Shown here in pieces: positions 1-9,053 of a stretch of DNA of 60,114 nt (positions are counted from its first letter, which is position 1; every line of letters begins with the position of its first letter). The notes beneath the pieces are model-generated. The model did no database searches, was not told the origin of the DNA, and saw only the letters and a list, made by a program, of their open reading frames with translations. Both the position numbers and the translations under genes were made by a program. This stretch comes from Mycoplasmopsis felifaucium ATCC 43428 (lineage in GTDB: Bacteria; Bacillota_I; Bacilli_A; Mycoplasmatales; Metamycoplasmataceae). The stretch spans positions 1-60,114 of the forward strand of contig NZ_JHXS01000003.1 of the NCBI RefSeq assembly GCF_000687775.1. The letters are read 5' to 3'.

Positions 1-87
1 GAAGGGGACCACCTGAATCCATTCCGAACTCAGTAGTTAAGCCCTTTAGTGCCGAAGGTACCAGAGATGGGAGAATAGGGAGCCGCT
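1..87 (+). rRNA. rrf: 5S ribosomal RNA, 3' part
   Basis: The window opens inside a 5S gene: the conserved loop region reading CATTCCGAACTCAG is followed by GTTAAG and, near the end, by GATGGGAGAATAGG. The 5' portion lies outside the window. The 3' boundary is set by eye after AGCCGC, just before a T-run, so it may be off by a few bases. No 23S gene is visible on this side of the window. Confidence 0.9.
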
Positions 88-181
88 TTTTTATTTACTT
101 TTTCTTTGGCTGAAATTATTATTTTTCTATAGTTTCTACCAATATGACTATTTTAAAGGCAAATAATAATATTAAATAATT

Positions 182-210
182 TTGACTTTTTATGGTTTAA
201 ATACTATAAT
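182..210 (+). promoter_or_regulatory. Promoter of rplU-rpmA
   Basis: TTGACT and TATAAT are separated by 17 bases, a near-consensus sigma-70/SigA promoter. Transcription would begin around position 217, leaving a leader of about 90 nt before rplU. Confidence 0.7.
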
Positions 211-241
211 TTAGATGTTACTTTTTTGTAACCATTCTAAA

Positions 242-275
242 AAGGCTACTAAGTATTGATTCAATCGATCGCCTT
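242..275 (+). promoter_or_regulatory. Hairpin in the rplU leader (possible L21 leader)
   Basis: AAGGC (242-246) can pair with GCCTT (271-275), enclosing a small GAT/ATC hairpin. It sits in the 5' UTR of rplU, where Firmicutes often carry an autoregulatory L21 leader RNA. Placement and stem support the idea, but I cannot match the Rfam consensus by eye. Confidence 0.35.
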
Positions 276-307
276 AAAGATGAGCCACAAATTCAGGAGG
301 TAATGCT

Positions 308-607
308 ATGTTAGCAATTATCGAAACTGGAGGCAAACAAATTCTTGTTAAAGAAGGTGAAACAATTTTTATTGAAAAAATTGAAGGAGCTGAAGGTTCT
401 ACAGTAATCTTTGATAAAGTTCTTTTAGTTGACAATAAAATTGGTAAACCATATGTAAAAAGTGCAAAAGTTACTGGAACAATCCAAAAACAAGGTAAAG
501 CAAAGAAAATCGTTGTTTATCGTCACAATGCTAAGTCTACACACAAACGTAAACTTGGACACCGTCAACCATACACACGTGTATTAATTTCTAAGATAGA
601 AGGATAA
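308..607 (+). CDS. rplU: 50S ribosomal protein L21
   Basis: Large-subunit protein that binds 23S rRNA next to L20. The 99-residue product has the family's usual length, begins MLAIIETGGKQ and ends with the conserved basic segment HKRKLGHRQPYTRV. A strong AGGAGG site lies 7 bases before the ATG. The gene is first in a two-gene unit with rpmA, six bases downstream. In most Firmicutes and many mycoplasmas a small protease gene (prp) sits between the two; it is missing here. Confidence 0.97.
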   Translation: MLAIIETGGKQILVKEGETIFIEKIEGAEGSTVIFDKVLLVDNKIGKPYVKSAKVTGTIQKQGKAKKIVVYRHNAKSTHKRKLGHRQPYTRVLISKIEG

Positions 608-613
608 TAAACT

Positions 614-892
614 ATGGCACATACGAAAGCCGGTGGTTCTACCCGTAATGGTCGTGATAGTCGGGGCCAAAGATTAGGTATTAAATTAGGTGACGGTCAA
701 TTCTGTACAGCTGGATCAATTATCTTCCGTCAAAGAGGAACAAAAATTTTTCCAGGTACAAATGTAGGACGTGGAAACGATGACACTTTATATGCACTTA
801 TTACTGGATTCGTTAAATTCGAACACAGTAGAAACAGAACATATGCCTCAGTATACCCAGACAGAAGAGTTGTTGAAAATTCTTCAAAATAA
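614..892 (+). CDS. rpmA: 50S ribosomal protein L27
   Basis: L27 reaches the peptidyl-transferase centre with its N-terminus. The 92-residue protein starts directly with [16 protein letters not shown], the mature proteobacterial-type N-terminus. The Firmicute L27 precursor usually carries an extra segment ending in FFA, removed by the protease Prp. Here the upstream frame is closed by the rplU stop codon, so no such extension can be encoded, and no prp gene separates rplU from rpmA. A GAAGGA sequence overlapping the end of rplU can serve as the ribosome binding site. Confidence 0.97.
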   Translation: MAHTKAGGSTRNGRDSRGQRLGIKLGDGQFCTAGSIIFRQRGTKIFPGTNVGRGNDDTLYALITGFVKFEHSRNRTYASVYPDRRVVENSSK

Positions 893-924
893 GTATTTAG
901 GTAAACTAGACACTTTAAAATAAT

Positions 925-950
925 AATCGGCACGAGCCGATTTTTTATTT
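925..950 (+). terminator. Rho-independent terminator of rplU-rpmA
   Basis: AATCGGC / GCCGATT stem with an ACGA loop followed by TTTTATTTT. Confidence 0.9.
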
Positions 951-985
951 TGTTTAATATATAATTAATATATTAAGGAGGTAAA

Positions 986-2269
986 ATGTCAATTTTAATT
1001 AAGAATGCAACTGTTTTAACAATGGATAAGCGTAATGAAATCTTGGAAAATGCTTGTGTATTAATAGAAGGTAAATATATTAAATATGTTGGTCCTTATA
1101 TGTCTGTTTTAAAGGCAGATAAAGAAATTGATGCTAATTGTAATTTATTAATGCCCGGGTTGATTAATGCGCATACACATGCATCAATGACTTTACTAAG
1201 AAATTATGCAGATGATATGAATTTGGAAAAATGATTATTTGAATACATTTTTCCAATTGAAGATAAATTCACTCCTGAAGATATTTATAATGGAGCAATA
1301 GTTGGATTGATGGAAATGATAGCTTCAGGCACTACATCATTTATTGATATGTATTTTCACGAAGATCAAGTCGCTGAAGCTACACTTAAAACATGTATGC
1401 GTGCTATGCTAGGTTTTGGTTTGCAAAACAATAAAATTGAACAACGTATAAATAATACAAAAATGCTATGAAACAGATATAATGGTAAAAATGATGGCTG
1501 TATTCAAACAGTAGTTAGTCCTCATTCAGTTTATACAAATAACACAGATTCGCTTCTTGAATTTAAAAAGTTAATTCCACATACTAATAGTGTTTTTCAA
1601 ATTCACTTAAATGAATCTGAGAACGAAGTTAATAATTGCTTAAAAGTTCATAACAAAACCCCGATTGAATACTTAGAATCATTAGGTTATTTTGAACATA
1701 AAGGCATATTAGCTCATGTTGATAATATAAATGATAAAGAAATTGAAATCTTAAAAAATAAAAATTTAACTTTAGTTATGAATCCGTGCTCTAATTTAAA
1801 ATTAGCTTCCGGGATTATGCCTGTTCAAAAATTATTGAATTCAGGCTTAAATGTTGCTTTAGGAACAGATGGTGCTTCAAGCAATAATTCGCTTGATATG
1901 TTTGAAACAATGAAATTTGCATCCTTGCTTGCCAAAATAGTTGACAAGAATCCTGAAAATCTTAACGCTTGAGATACTATAAAAATGGCGACTGTGAATG
2001 GTGCCAAAGCTTTAGGTTTAGAAAATGAACTTGGAAAAGTTAAAGAAAATTATTTAGCTGATTTGATATTAGTTGATCTCAATACTCTTCATAATAGTCC
2101 AAGAAGTAATGTTATTAGTTCAATAGTTTATTCATCAAAAAGTTCAGATGTTTATACAACTATTATTAACGGTAAAATAGTTTACGAAAATAAACAATTT
2201 GTATTTTTAAATAAAGATGAAGCGATTGCAAAATTACAACAATCATACATGAGAATTACTTCTAAATAG
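986..2269 (+). CDS. Amidohydrolase of the SAH/MTA deaminase (TRZ/ATZ) family
   Basis: A 427-residue metal-dependent hydrolase. The first metal ligands are seen in the motif GLINAHTHASM (His63 and His65). Later come GTTSFIDMYF and the C-terminal active-site segment ALGTDGASSNNSLDMF, which holds the metal-binding Asp. This layout matches the 5'-methylthioadenosine/S-adenosylhomocysteine deaminase and chlorohydrolase subgroup of cytosolic amidohydrolases. Mycoplasmas have no complete SAM recycling, so a nucleoside or base deaminase role is plausible, but the substrate cannot be fixed from sequence. Several TGA codons encode tryptophan. AAGGAGG lies upstream of the ATG, and the gene is flanked by its own terminator. 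Confidence 0.85.
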
Positions 2270-2287
2270 CCAAATTTGGCTATTTTT
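2265..2287 (+). terminator. Terminator overlapping the amidohydrolase stop codon
   Basis: The perfect palindrome AATAGCCAAATTTGGCTATT contains the TAG stop codon in its left arm and is followed by a short T-run. Confidence 0.85.
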
Positions 2288-2292
2288 ATATT

Positions 2293-2317
2293 AAAAAACA
2301 AGCTCAATTTGAGCTTG
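2293..2317 (-). terminator. Terminator of tRNA-Leu
   Basis: Read on the minus strand, CAAGCTCA / TGAGCTTG with a 3-base loop is followed by TTTTTT, directly after the tRNA 3' end. Confidence 0.85.
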
Positions 2318-2332
2318 TGGTAATTTAATATA

Positions 2333-2416
2333 TGGTCCCCAAGACAGGACTTGAACCTGCACGGATCTCTCCAATAGATTTTGAGTCTACAGCGTCTACC
2401 ATTCCACCACTTGGGG
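2333..2416 (-). tRNA. tRNA-Leu (CAA)
   Basis: An 84-nt type II tRNA with an encoded CCA. The acceptor stem is CCCCAAG/CTTGGGG, the T-loop contains GGTTCAAGTCC and there is a long variable arm. The anticodon loop CTCAAAA gives anticodon CAA for UUG codons. Confidence 0.95.
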
Positions 2417-2584
2417 ATGCATTATTATTTTACATCATTATTTTTAATTTTTTAATGACTTAGATTTATTCATTATTTTTGTTAAAAATCTGTTAATTTA
2501 TGAAAATTTAATAGAAAACTAACTTTTTATTGCTGTAAAAAAAAATAATATAATTAAACCGCAAAAAGCAAGAAAGGACAAAAT

Positions 2585-2896
2585 ATGTCTAAAAAAATAA
2601 AGATATTTAGTGGTACAGTAATAGCTACTGGTGCCACTTTAGTAGGTGCATCCCTTTTTGCCTTTATTCATAATAAAAATAACCACAAACAGAATAACAA
2701 TGATGCAATCGTAATGCAAGATATGCTTAATAGATTAGTTAGGCAATCTGAAAATGCCTTGATTTTAAATAATGATAAAGAACCTTTTGTGGAAGCGTTA
2801 GCTTTAAATGAAGCGGTTAATTTATCAAAAAATAAACCAAATAATATAACTATGCTCAAATTAAAGATTTGCACGACAATCTTCATAATAAATTAG
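2585..2896 (+). CDS. N-terminal fragment of a large anchored surface protein (frameshifted)
   Basis: This frame encodes a short basic start, a hydrophobic signal-anchor (GTVIATGATLVGASLFAFI) and a polar stretch, then runs out of frame after NKPNNIT near position 2845. There is no lipobox cysteine, so the protein would be held by an uncleaved membrane segment, as in the M. hominis Lmp-type proteins. The rest of the protein continues in another frame from about 2845 to 5472; one extra base would join both into a 962-residue protein. AGAAAGGA upstream is a usable ribosome binding site. The last ~14 codons of this frame are probably not native sequence. Confidence 0.7.
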   Translation: MSKKIKIFSGTVIATGATLVGASLFAFIHNKNNHKQNNNDAIVMQDMLNRLVRQSENALILNNDKEPFVEALALNEAVNLSKNKPNNITMLKLKICTTIFIIN

Positions 2897-5472
2897 AAAA
2901 ATTTATTGAAGCTATAAGCAAAATTAAAAATAATAATTCTGCAGATTCATCTGAAAGTATAGACAATCAGACCGAAGAATCAAATAAACCTGCTGATTCT
3001 AAATACGATTCATTAATTGCTAAACAAAATGAATTAAAAGATAAAATAAAATCTCTAAAAGAAACCCCAGCATATTCTAAAATATCTGGTTCTTTAAGCA
3101 ACTTACTCAATGATTCTTTAGATTTATCAAAATTTGATAGTGATGAAAAAATTAATTCAGAAATTCAAAAAATAAATGATGAATTGGAAAAAGCTAAAGA
3201 ATCAGTCAATAATTTAGAAGTTCCTTTAAATAATTTAGATCAGTTGATCAATAATTACAGCAATTTATTTGATGAGTTAATTAATGATAATGCTGACAAT
3301 AAATATGATAGATTTTTAAAAGGTACAAAAAACATCTTAGATTTATTAAAATCTATTAGAAATAATCCGAATGATCAAATTGTATTTGAAGCTATGAATG
3401 AATTAGCTAACAATAAATTTGATACTGAATTCAATCCAAATAATTCAACTTCTTTAGCAAGTCAAGTTAAAGAAATAGCTAATAAAATTAATCAAGCTAA
3501 TGATGCATTAGAAGAGTTAAATCATCCTGATATTACTTATCCTCGTGAACAATTAATTAATGCAATTAATAGTACTAGAGAAACTATTAAAACTGGTAAT
3601 AAAAAAGATCTACAAAATATAGATATGTTTATTGAAGCAGCTATTAATTCATATAGATATGATTATCAACAATACTTATATAATTTAAACAGTTATAAAT
3701 ATAATGATGTTGAAGAATATAAACGTAAAGTTGCTGAAATTAAATATCTTCTTGAAAATAATAAATCTAGAAGTGATAACCAAAAGGCTGATTTTACAGC
3801 TTTAATTGAAAAAGTTGAAAATGGTTTACCTAATTTCCCTGAACTTTCTATTAATGATCCATATGAATTAATTAAAAATAAATTAAACCAAGCAACGCAG
3901 TTCTTCAATGAAGTTCAAACTGAAGAAAATGGCATTATTCAAAACGAAAGAACTGCATTTAAAAAACTTAAAGATTTCAATGGAAATATTGATCAAAATT
4001 GAGAATTCTCTGCTGTTCTACAAGGTGAAGAAAATAATGTTGAATTTAAAGAATTATTAGATAAATATAAAGAAGTTAAAGCTGAAGTTGAAACTACATT
4101 GAACCATAATTATGCTTACGGTTATGAATATAATATAGATCCTAAAGATTTATATTTATCTGCTAAATATAACGATTTATATGAATCTCTTACAAATTCT
4201 CAAAATGATTTCTGAGATGCTATTAAAGCTAAGAAGAATGAACTATATGCAGAAATACAAAAGTTAAAAGATGAGCAATCTGCAATTATTACACCAATAA
4301 TTAATGATACATATAGCCAAGCTAAGCAAGATTATTTATATAATACAATTGGATCGTATAATTTACATAACGGTAATTCTATATCAATAAACTATATGCA
4401 AAATGCTATAAATAATTTAAACGAAGCTTATAAAACATTTAACGACAGAATACAAGAACAGCAACATAATTTAATTGAAAATATTAAAAAATATGGTGCA
4501 GTAAGAAAGTTTTTAAAAGATACAAAAGAAAAATTAAGTAGTAATGAAAAACTTCTTGACGGTCATTATTTTAGCTCATATGTTGAGAATATCTTAGCAA
4601 CTCTTAATCAATGATTGTCAAGTTATCCTGAAATATCGCCGAATGCTTATTTAGAAGATAACACTGTTAATATCAATAAAATACAAAATTTTATTGATAG
4701 GTTAACCACAGAAAACTTAAATGATATGTTCTATGTATTAAACAATATTACTGATCGAATGTATTCTGATTCTTACTATGTAACAAGCTTGCCAGATTTA
4801 TTTAAGAAACTTAATGATGTCTCTCAAAAAGCTATAAATATTTATAGAGTATCTAGCAAGATTGCTAATGGTGATTACATTGATGCTATTTCAAAATTGT
4901 CTGCAGTAGTAAATGAATCATTTGATTTAGCTGTTGAATATTTATGAGCAACTTATGCCAGATATTATCAATCATCTTGAAGCTCTATTTCACCATCTAT
5001 TCCGGGTGGTAGATCATTACAAGATAAATTAAATAGTCTACTTAATAAATATTACAATCCAGAAGAGTTTTTAAAATATTTAATAAATGATATTAAAAAT
5101 GCAAATGATTATTTTGCTGAAATATTCAAAAATGAATATTTAGGTTTAACAGCTAAAGAAATGTATGATTTAGTTCTTGCTCACTTAAATGATGATGTTA
5201 TTTATAAACAACTTATTAATGATTTAACTTCATTGAATGGTACATATTTAGAAGCTGAAAAAGTGTTTAAAAAATATGAATCTGATACAAACAAACAAAA
5301 TGAAATTAATAATCACGACAGTTTATGAACTAAATTTGTAGCAGAAAAAACTAAAGCCGAAAAAATGTTCAAAACTACTAGTTTAGAATCAGATGTTATT
5401 TTAAATATTAATAGCGAACTTAAGAAACTTACCGATGAAATTAATCAATTAAATCTTTCTACAACTAATTAA
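2869..5472 (+). CDS. Large coiled-coil surface protein, main part (Lmp-like)
   Basis: About 870 residues of Asn/Lys/Glu-rich, almost entirely helical sequence with long heptad-like stretches (for example DSLIAKQNELKDKIKSLKE) and many in-frame TGA tryptophan codons. The frame is open from 2845, just upstream of the ATG at 2869, and reads YAQIKDLHDNLHNKLEKF, which fits as the continuation of the fragment before it. There is no catalytic motif. Architecture resembles the large repeat-containing membrane proteins (Lmp) of M. hominis that act in adhesion and aggregation, but specific homology is inferred. Unless the frameshift is a sequencing error, this part lacks its membrane anchor. Confidence 0.7.
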
Positions 5473-5492
5473 GAAGCTTAGGCTTCTTTTTT
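5472..5492 (+). terminator. Terminator
   Basis: AGAAGC / GCTTCT stem with a TTAG loop and a T6 tail. Confidence 0.85.
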
Positions 5493-5529
5493 AATTACTG
5501 AAATATTTTAAATAGTTCATAATTAAAAT

Positions 5530-7247
5530 ATGAAGAAATTAAATTTATTTATGGGTTCTGTTACGTCCATTGTGGGTATTACCTCTTTATCTGCTGGATG
5601 CATTAAAAATGATGCGGGGGGGATTTAACTAATACTAATAATCCTATAAAACAAGGTTTTTCGTACGATGATTTAAGCAAAATTTATCCAAAGGATCTTA
5701 ATATAGAAACACTTAATTTAAAGTTTGATGGCAAACCAGTAAAAATAGCAAAATTTGAAAAAGAAATTAAAGATACAAATAATGTATCCGTCAATATTGA
5801 ACTTGAAAATTCAATAAATGTAGATAATCCAATTAAAATTACTATGAATTTAACTGGTTTTAAACAACCTGTTAAATTTGAAAATGATGTTAATTATTTA
5901 AAGCATCATAATATAGTTGAAGCTGCCAATAAAGCTGATTTGAACCTGTTTTATAATACTTATGGTCAAGGCATTTGAAACAATTTTATCCGTATGTCAT
6001 TAATGATAAATGGAGATATTTATTTTGGAGTTAATAGTTCAAGAAACGGACTTTCTCAGCAGTCTTATTTGAATAAAGAACTATGAACTGAATTTCAACA
6101 TAATCATAAAGTTAATCCTGGTTTAAATTCCAAAATTGTCTTTTTTGATTTAGATGAGCCCGGTAAGTATCCTAATATTGATGATAAATATATAGCTATA
6201 CCTTATTGAAAACAAGTTATATTTGATAATCCTGATAAAAAGATAAATATCTGATGTAGAACGGGTATATCTCAAGAGGATTATTATGCTTTAAGTCAAT
6301 TTGATAATGTAGTAGTTAATATGATTGAAGAAAATCCTTCTTTATTTGAATCTTGAAAAGATGGTATTAATAAAATGGATACTGATTTTAAACTTCAAAC
6401 AGGTAAAACTATTAAGGACGCTGAATTTAACACTTTAGCTGATCTACCTCAAAATTATCATAATTTACTGCTTTATTCTAATATCAAAGGGCATAACAAA
6501 TTTAATTATTGGTGAAGTATAAATGAAGCTGATAGCTATTTCAAAGCAAAAGGCTTTAATAATCAATTCTTATTTTCAGGTGTTGATGAATCAGAAAAAC
6601 CAATTAAATATTCAATTACAGATGCTTTATTTAATGCTAGAGATATAAATAAAAAGAGATTATCAGTGGCTTGATGAAGTTTGATTAGCGGATATAACTG
6701 AGAAAGACAAAAAGAAATTATTGATAGTGTTATGAATAATTCTACTAGAACGAAAAAAATAATTTTTATTGGTGATGCAAATGTTCGCCAATGAGACTTA
6801 TTAATAACAGCATTTGAAAAATATGGCAATGAGTATGAATTCTTCTATAAAGGTCATCCGGGTCATACAGAAATCCCTAAACATATTGATAAGGTAATTA
6901 ATGTAGCTAATAATCTAGAATATAATAACCTACTTAAAGGTACTAAAGAAAGATTTACTATGCCTGAAGGCAGAAAAATCACTATTTTAGATCCTCAAAT
7001 TATTTCTGAAGAATTAACCACTTATCACGTTGATGAAGGTCTTAAATTTGAAAAATTTATCAATTCAACAGTCTTTTCAAATGCTATGCTAGGGATGAAG
7101 AATGGTTATAATGATTATAGAAATGATGTTTTAATGGCTTTAACTCACGACGGTTCAATCTTTTGTGATTTTGAAAGTGCTAATTTAAACGAAGATAACT
7201 TAAAAACCCAATTTATTGATTGATTTGAAAAAAATACTAATAAATAA
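5530..7247 (+). CDS. Phase-variable lipoprotein, OFF state; sialyltransferase (GT80)-like
   Basis: The ATG opens a lipoprotein signal peptide with lipobox LSAGC, but the frame stops at 5626-5628, immediately after a G7 tract. With eight (or five) G the frame continues uninterrupted to 7247 and gives a ~572-residue protein. The region after the signal looks like a beta-rich domain. The C-terminal half contains KKIIFIGDANVRQW and then EFFYKGHPGHTEIPKHI, similar as I remember them to the FFKGHP motif of Photobacterium/Pasteurella sialyltransferases, which can also be lipoproteins with an N-terminal Ig-like domain. An acidic pair (IEENPSLFESW) sits where those enzymes have their D/E-D/E-G motif. 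The enzymatic role is a hypothesis; the lipoprotein and the switch are directly visible. No Shine-Dalgarno is obvious before the start. Confidence 0.7.
5616..5622 (+). repeat. G7 homopolymer, candidate phase switch
   Basis: Seven consecutive G, outstanding in such an AT-rich genome, lie 11 bases after the lipobox Cys codon. At this length the reading frame terminates seven bases later; one more G restores the downstream frame. Confidence 0.85.
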
Positions 7248-7251
7248 AAAC

Positions 7252-7283
7252 ATAAGAGCGTTCATAAATTAGAATGCTCTTAT
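7252..7283. terminator. Bidirectional terminator between convergent genes
   Basis: A 12-bp stem, ATAAGAGCGTTC / GAATGCTCTTAT (one G-T pair), lies between the lipoprotein stop and the stop of the minus-strand membrane protein. There are T-rich ends on both sides. Confidence 0.8.
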
Positions 7284-7284
7284 T

Positions 7285-7725
7285 TTATTTTCTCTTAAGG
7301 TTGTTAAATTCTTCTTCTCTTTGTTCTTCTTCTTTATAAAGCTGTTCTATACTAAAGTTAGCATATCTCTTAAGTACAACAAATTTGATTAATAAAGAGA
7401 AGTTAATAAGAATTCCCATTTGGCCAACAACTAACATACAGATTATTTGGACCATAATTGATCAATCAGGGTTTTTAGAGGCTAAATAAAGTTGTAATTG
7501 CTTAATAGTTTCATACATATATCAAGGGTATGCTACACATAGAGATAATATGGCTGTTATTATTAGTAATGCTACATTTCTTTTCCATATATTTAGCTCT
7601 TTAGTTTTTTCATAATTTTCTTTAGATCTCAAGGTATATCACATAAAAGCTTGAATAATTAAACAAGCTAAAGCAATCATAATAATTGCAGTGTAAGATA
7701 AATATTCAACTCAAGTTAATTGCAT
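7285..7725 (-). CDS. Small membrane protein of unknown function
   Basis: A 146-residue protein whose reading frame becomes visible only when TGA is read as Trp. It has three hydrophobic segments (IIMIALACLIIQAFM, VALLIITAILSLCVAYPW, IICMLVVGQMGILINFSLLI) and a charged C-terminus rich in Glu/Lys. I do not recognise the family. It lies alone between a phase-variable lipoprotein and an hsdS gene, on the opposite strand, with no close partner. The start ATG was chosen because an alternative ATG five bases upstream is out of frame and stops after four codons. Confidence 0.65.
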
Positions 7726-7809
7726 AACATAATTTTAGTTTATTTTTAAGCTTTTAGAGTTATAAACTGCATAATAAATATAAATTTATTATGTTATTAT
7801 TTTATTAAT

Positions 7810-8931
7810 ATGAGTAATAAAAGAATGGTGCCTGAGGTTAGGTTTAGGGGGTATACAGATTTCTGAAAGTTTAAAAATCTTTCAGAAATTGCTTTAATTG
7901 TTAAAGGTGAACAATTAAACATAAAAAATATGATTCAATCTGGTCAATATTATGTCTTAAATGGTGGCGTTGAACCTTCTGGGTTCACTGATAAATTCAA
8001 TACTTTATCAGGAACCGTAACTATTAGCGAAGGCGGAAATTCTTGCGGTTATGTCGTATATAACAAAGAAAACTTTTGAAGTGGTGGGCACAATTATTCA
8101 TTATTAAATTCTAAAATTAATAACAAATTTTTATATGGTTCTTTAAAAAATAAAGAATCAGAAATAATGGAATTAAGAATTGGCACAGGTCTTCCGAATA
8201 TTCAAAAATCATCACTTTCATTATTTGAAATAGGTATTACAAATAATGAAGTTGAACAATCTAAAATAGGTGAATTCTTCAAAAACATTGATAACTTAAT
8301 TACTCAAACTAACAATAAATTAGACAAATTAAAAGATGTTAAAAAGTCTTTACTTAATAAAATGTTTCCTGTTGAAGGAAAACTAGTTCCTGAGATTAGG
8401 TTTAAAAACTTTTCAGAAAATTGAGATAAAAATATACTATCAAATTTATCATCAATAGTTAAAGGTGATCAATTAAATTTAAAAGATATGAAGTCATTTG
8501 GCAAATATTATGTTTTAAATGGTGGTGTCGTGCCATCTGGATACACCGATAATTTCAATACTCCGCATGATACCGTTACTATCAGTGAAGGTGGAAACTC
8601 TTGCGGCTTTGTTATATATAACTTTGAAAACTTTTGGAGCGGAGGACATAATTATTCATTATTAAATTCAAAATTAAATAACAAATTTTTGTACGAATTA
8701 TTAAAATCTAATGAAGATTTAATAATGAGTTTAAGAATTGGAACTGGTCTTCCTAATATTCAAAAATCTAATCTTTCATTATTTGAAGTTAAATATTCAA
8801 ATAATGAAATGGAACAGTTAAAAATCGCTGAATTTTTGACTGCCGTTGATAAACTAATCACCCTCACCAATAAAAAACTTTCTAAACTCAAAGACATCAA
8901 AAAAGCTTTATTGCAAAAAATGTTTGTCTAA
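7810..8931 (+). CDS. hsdS: Type I restriction-modification specificity subunit HsdS (orphan)
   Basis: HsdS supplies DNA target recognition to the HsdM/HsdR complex through two target recognition domains (TRDs) separated by helical spacers. This 373-residue protein shows the pattern twice: PEVRFRGYTDFW / PEIRFKNFSENW entry motifs, then a TRD, then a coiled-coil spacer ending in LNKMF / LQKMF. The two TRDs are very similar to each other (both carry YYVLNGGV, TISEGGNSCG, RIGTGLPNIQKS), so the gene looks like an internal duplication and should read the same half-site twice. No hsdM or hsdR occurs in the window. No clear Shine-Dalgarno precedes the ATG; a Met six codons in is an alternative start. 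Confidence 0.9.
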
Positions 8932-8932
8932 T

Positions 8933-8956
8933 ACGCCTATAAAACAGGCGTTTTTT
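8933..8956 (+). terminator. Terminator of hsdS
   Basis: ACGCCT / AGGCGT stem with a 7-base loop and a T6 tail. Confidence 0.85.
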
Positions 8957-9053
8957 ATTATTTTGAAGATCTGATATGGTAATTTTTACTAATAACTAGT
9001 AAAAATATATTTTTAATATAATTAAAATATATTTGAAATATAAAGGAATTAAT

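Noticed and set aside
986-2269. In-frame TGA codons as evidence of pseudogenes
   Set aside because: TGA is used for Trp throughout the window, at conserved Trp positions in DnaB, PdhA, RNase R and others.
7847-7851. G5 run in the hsdS start region as a second phase switch
   Set aside because: Short, and the frame through it is intact; nothing suggests slippage.
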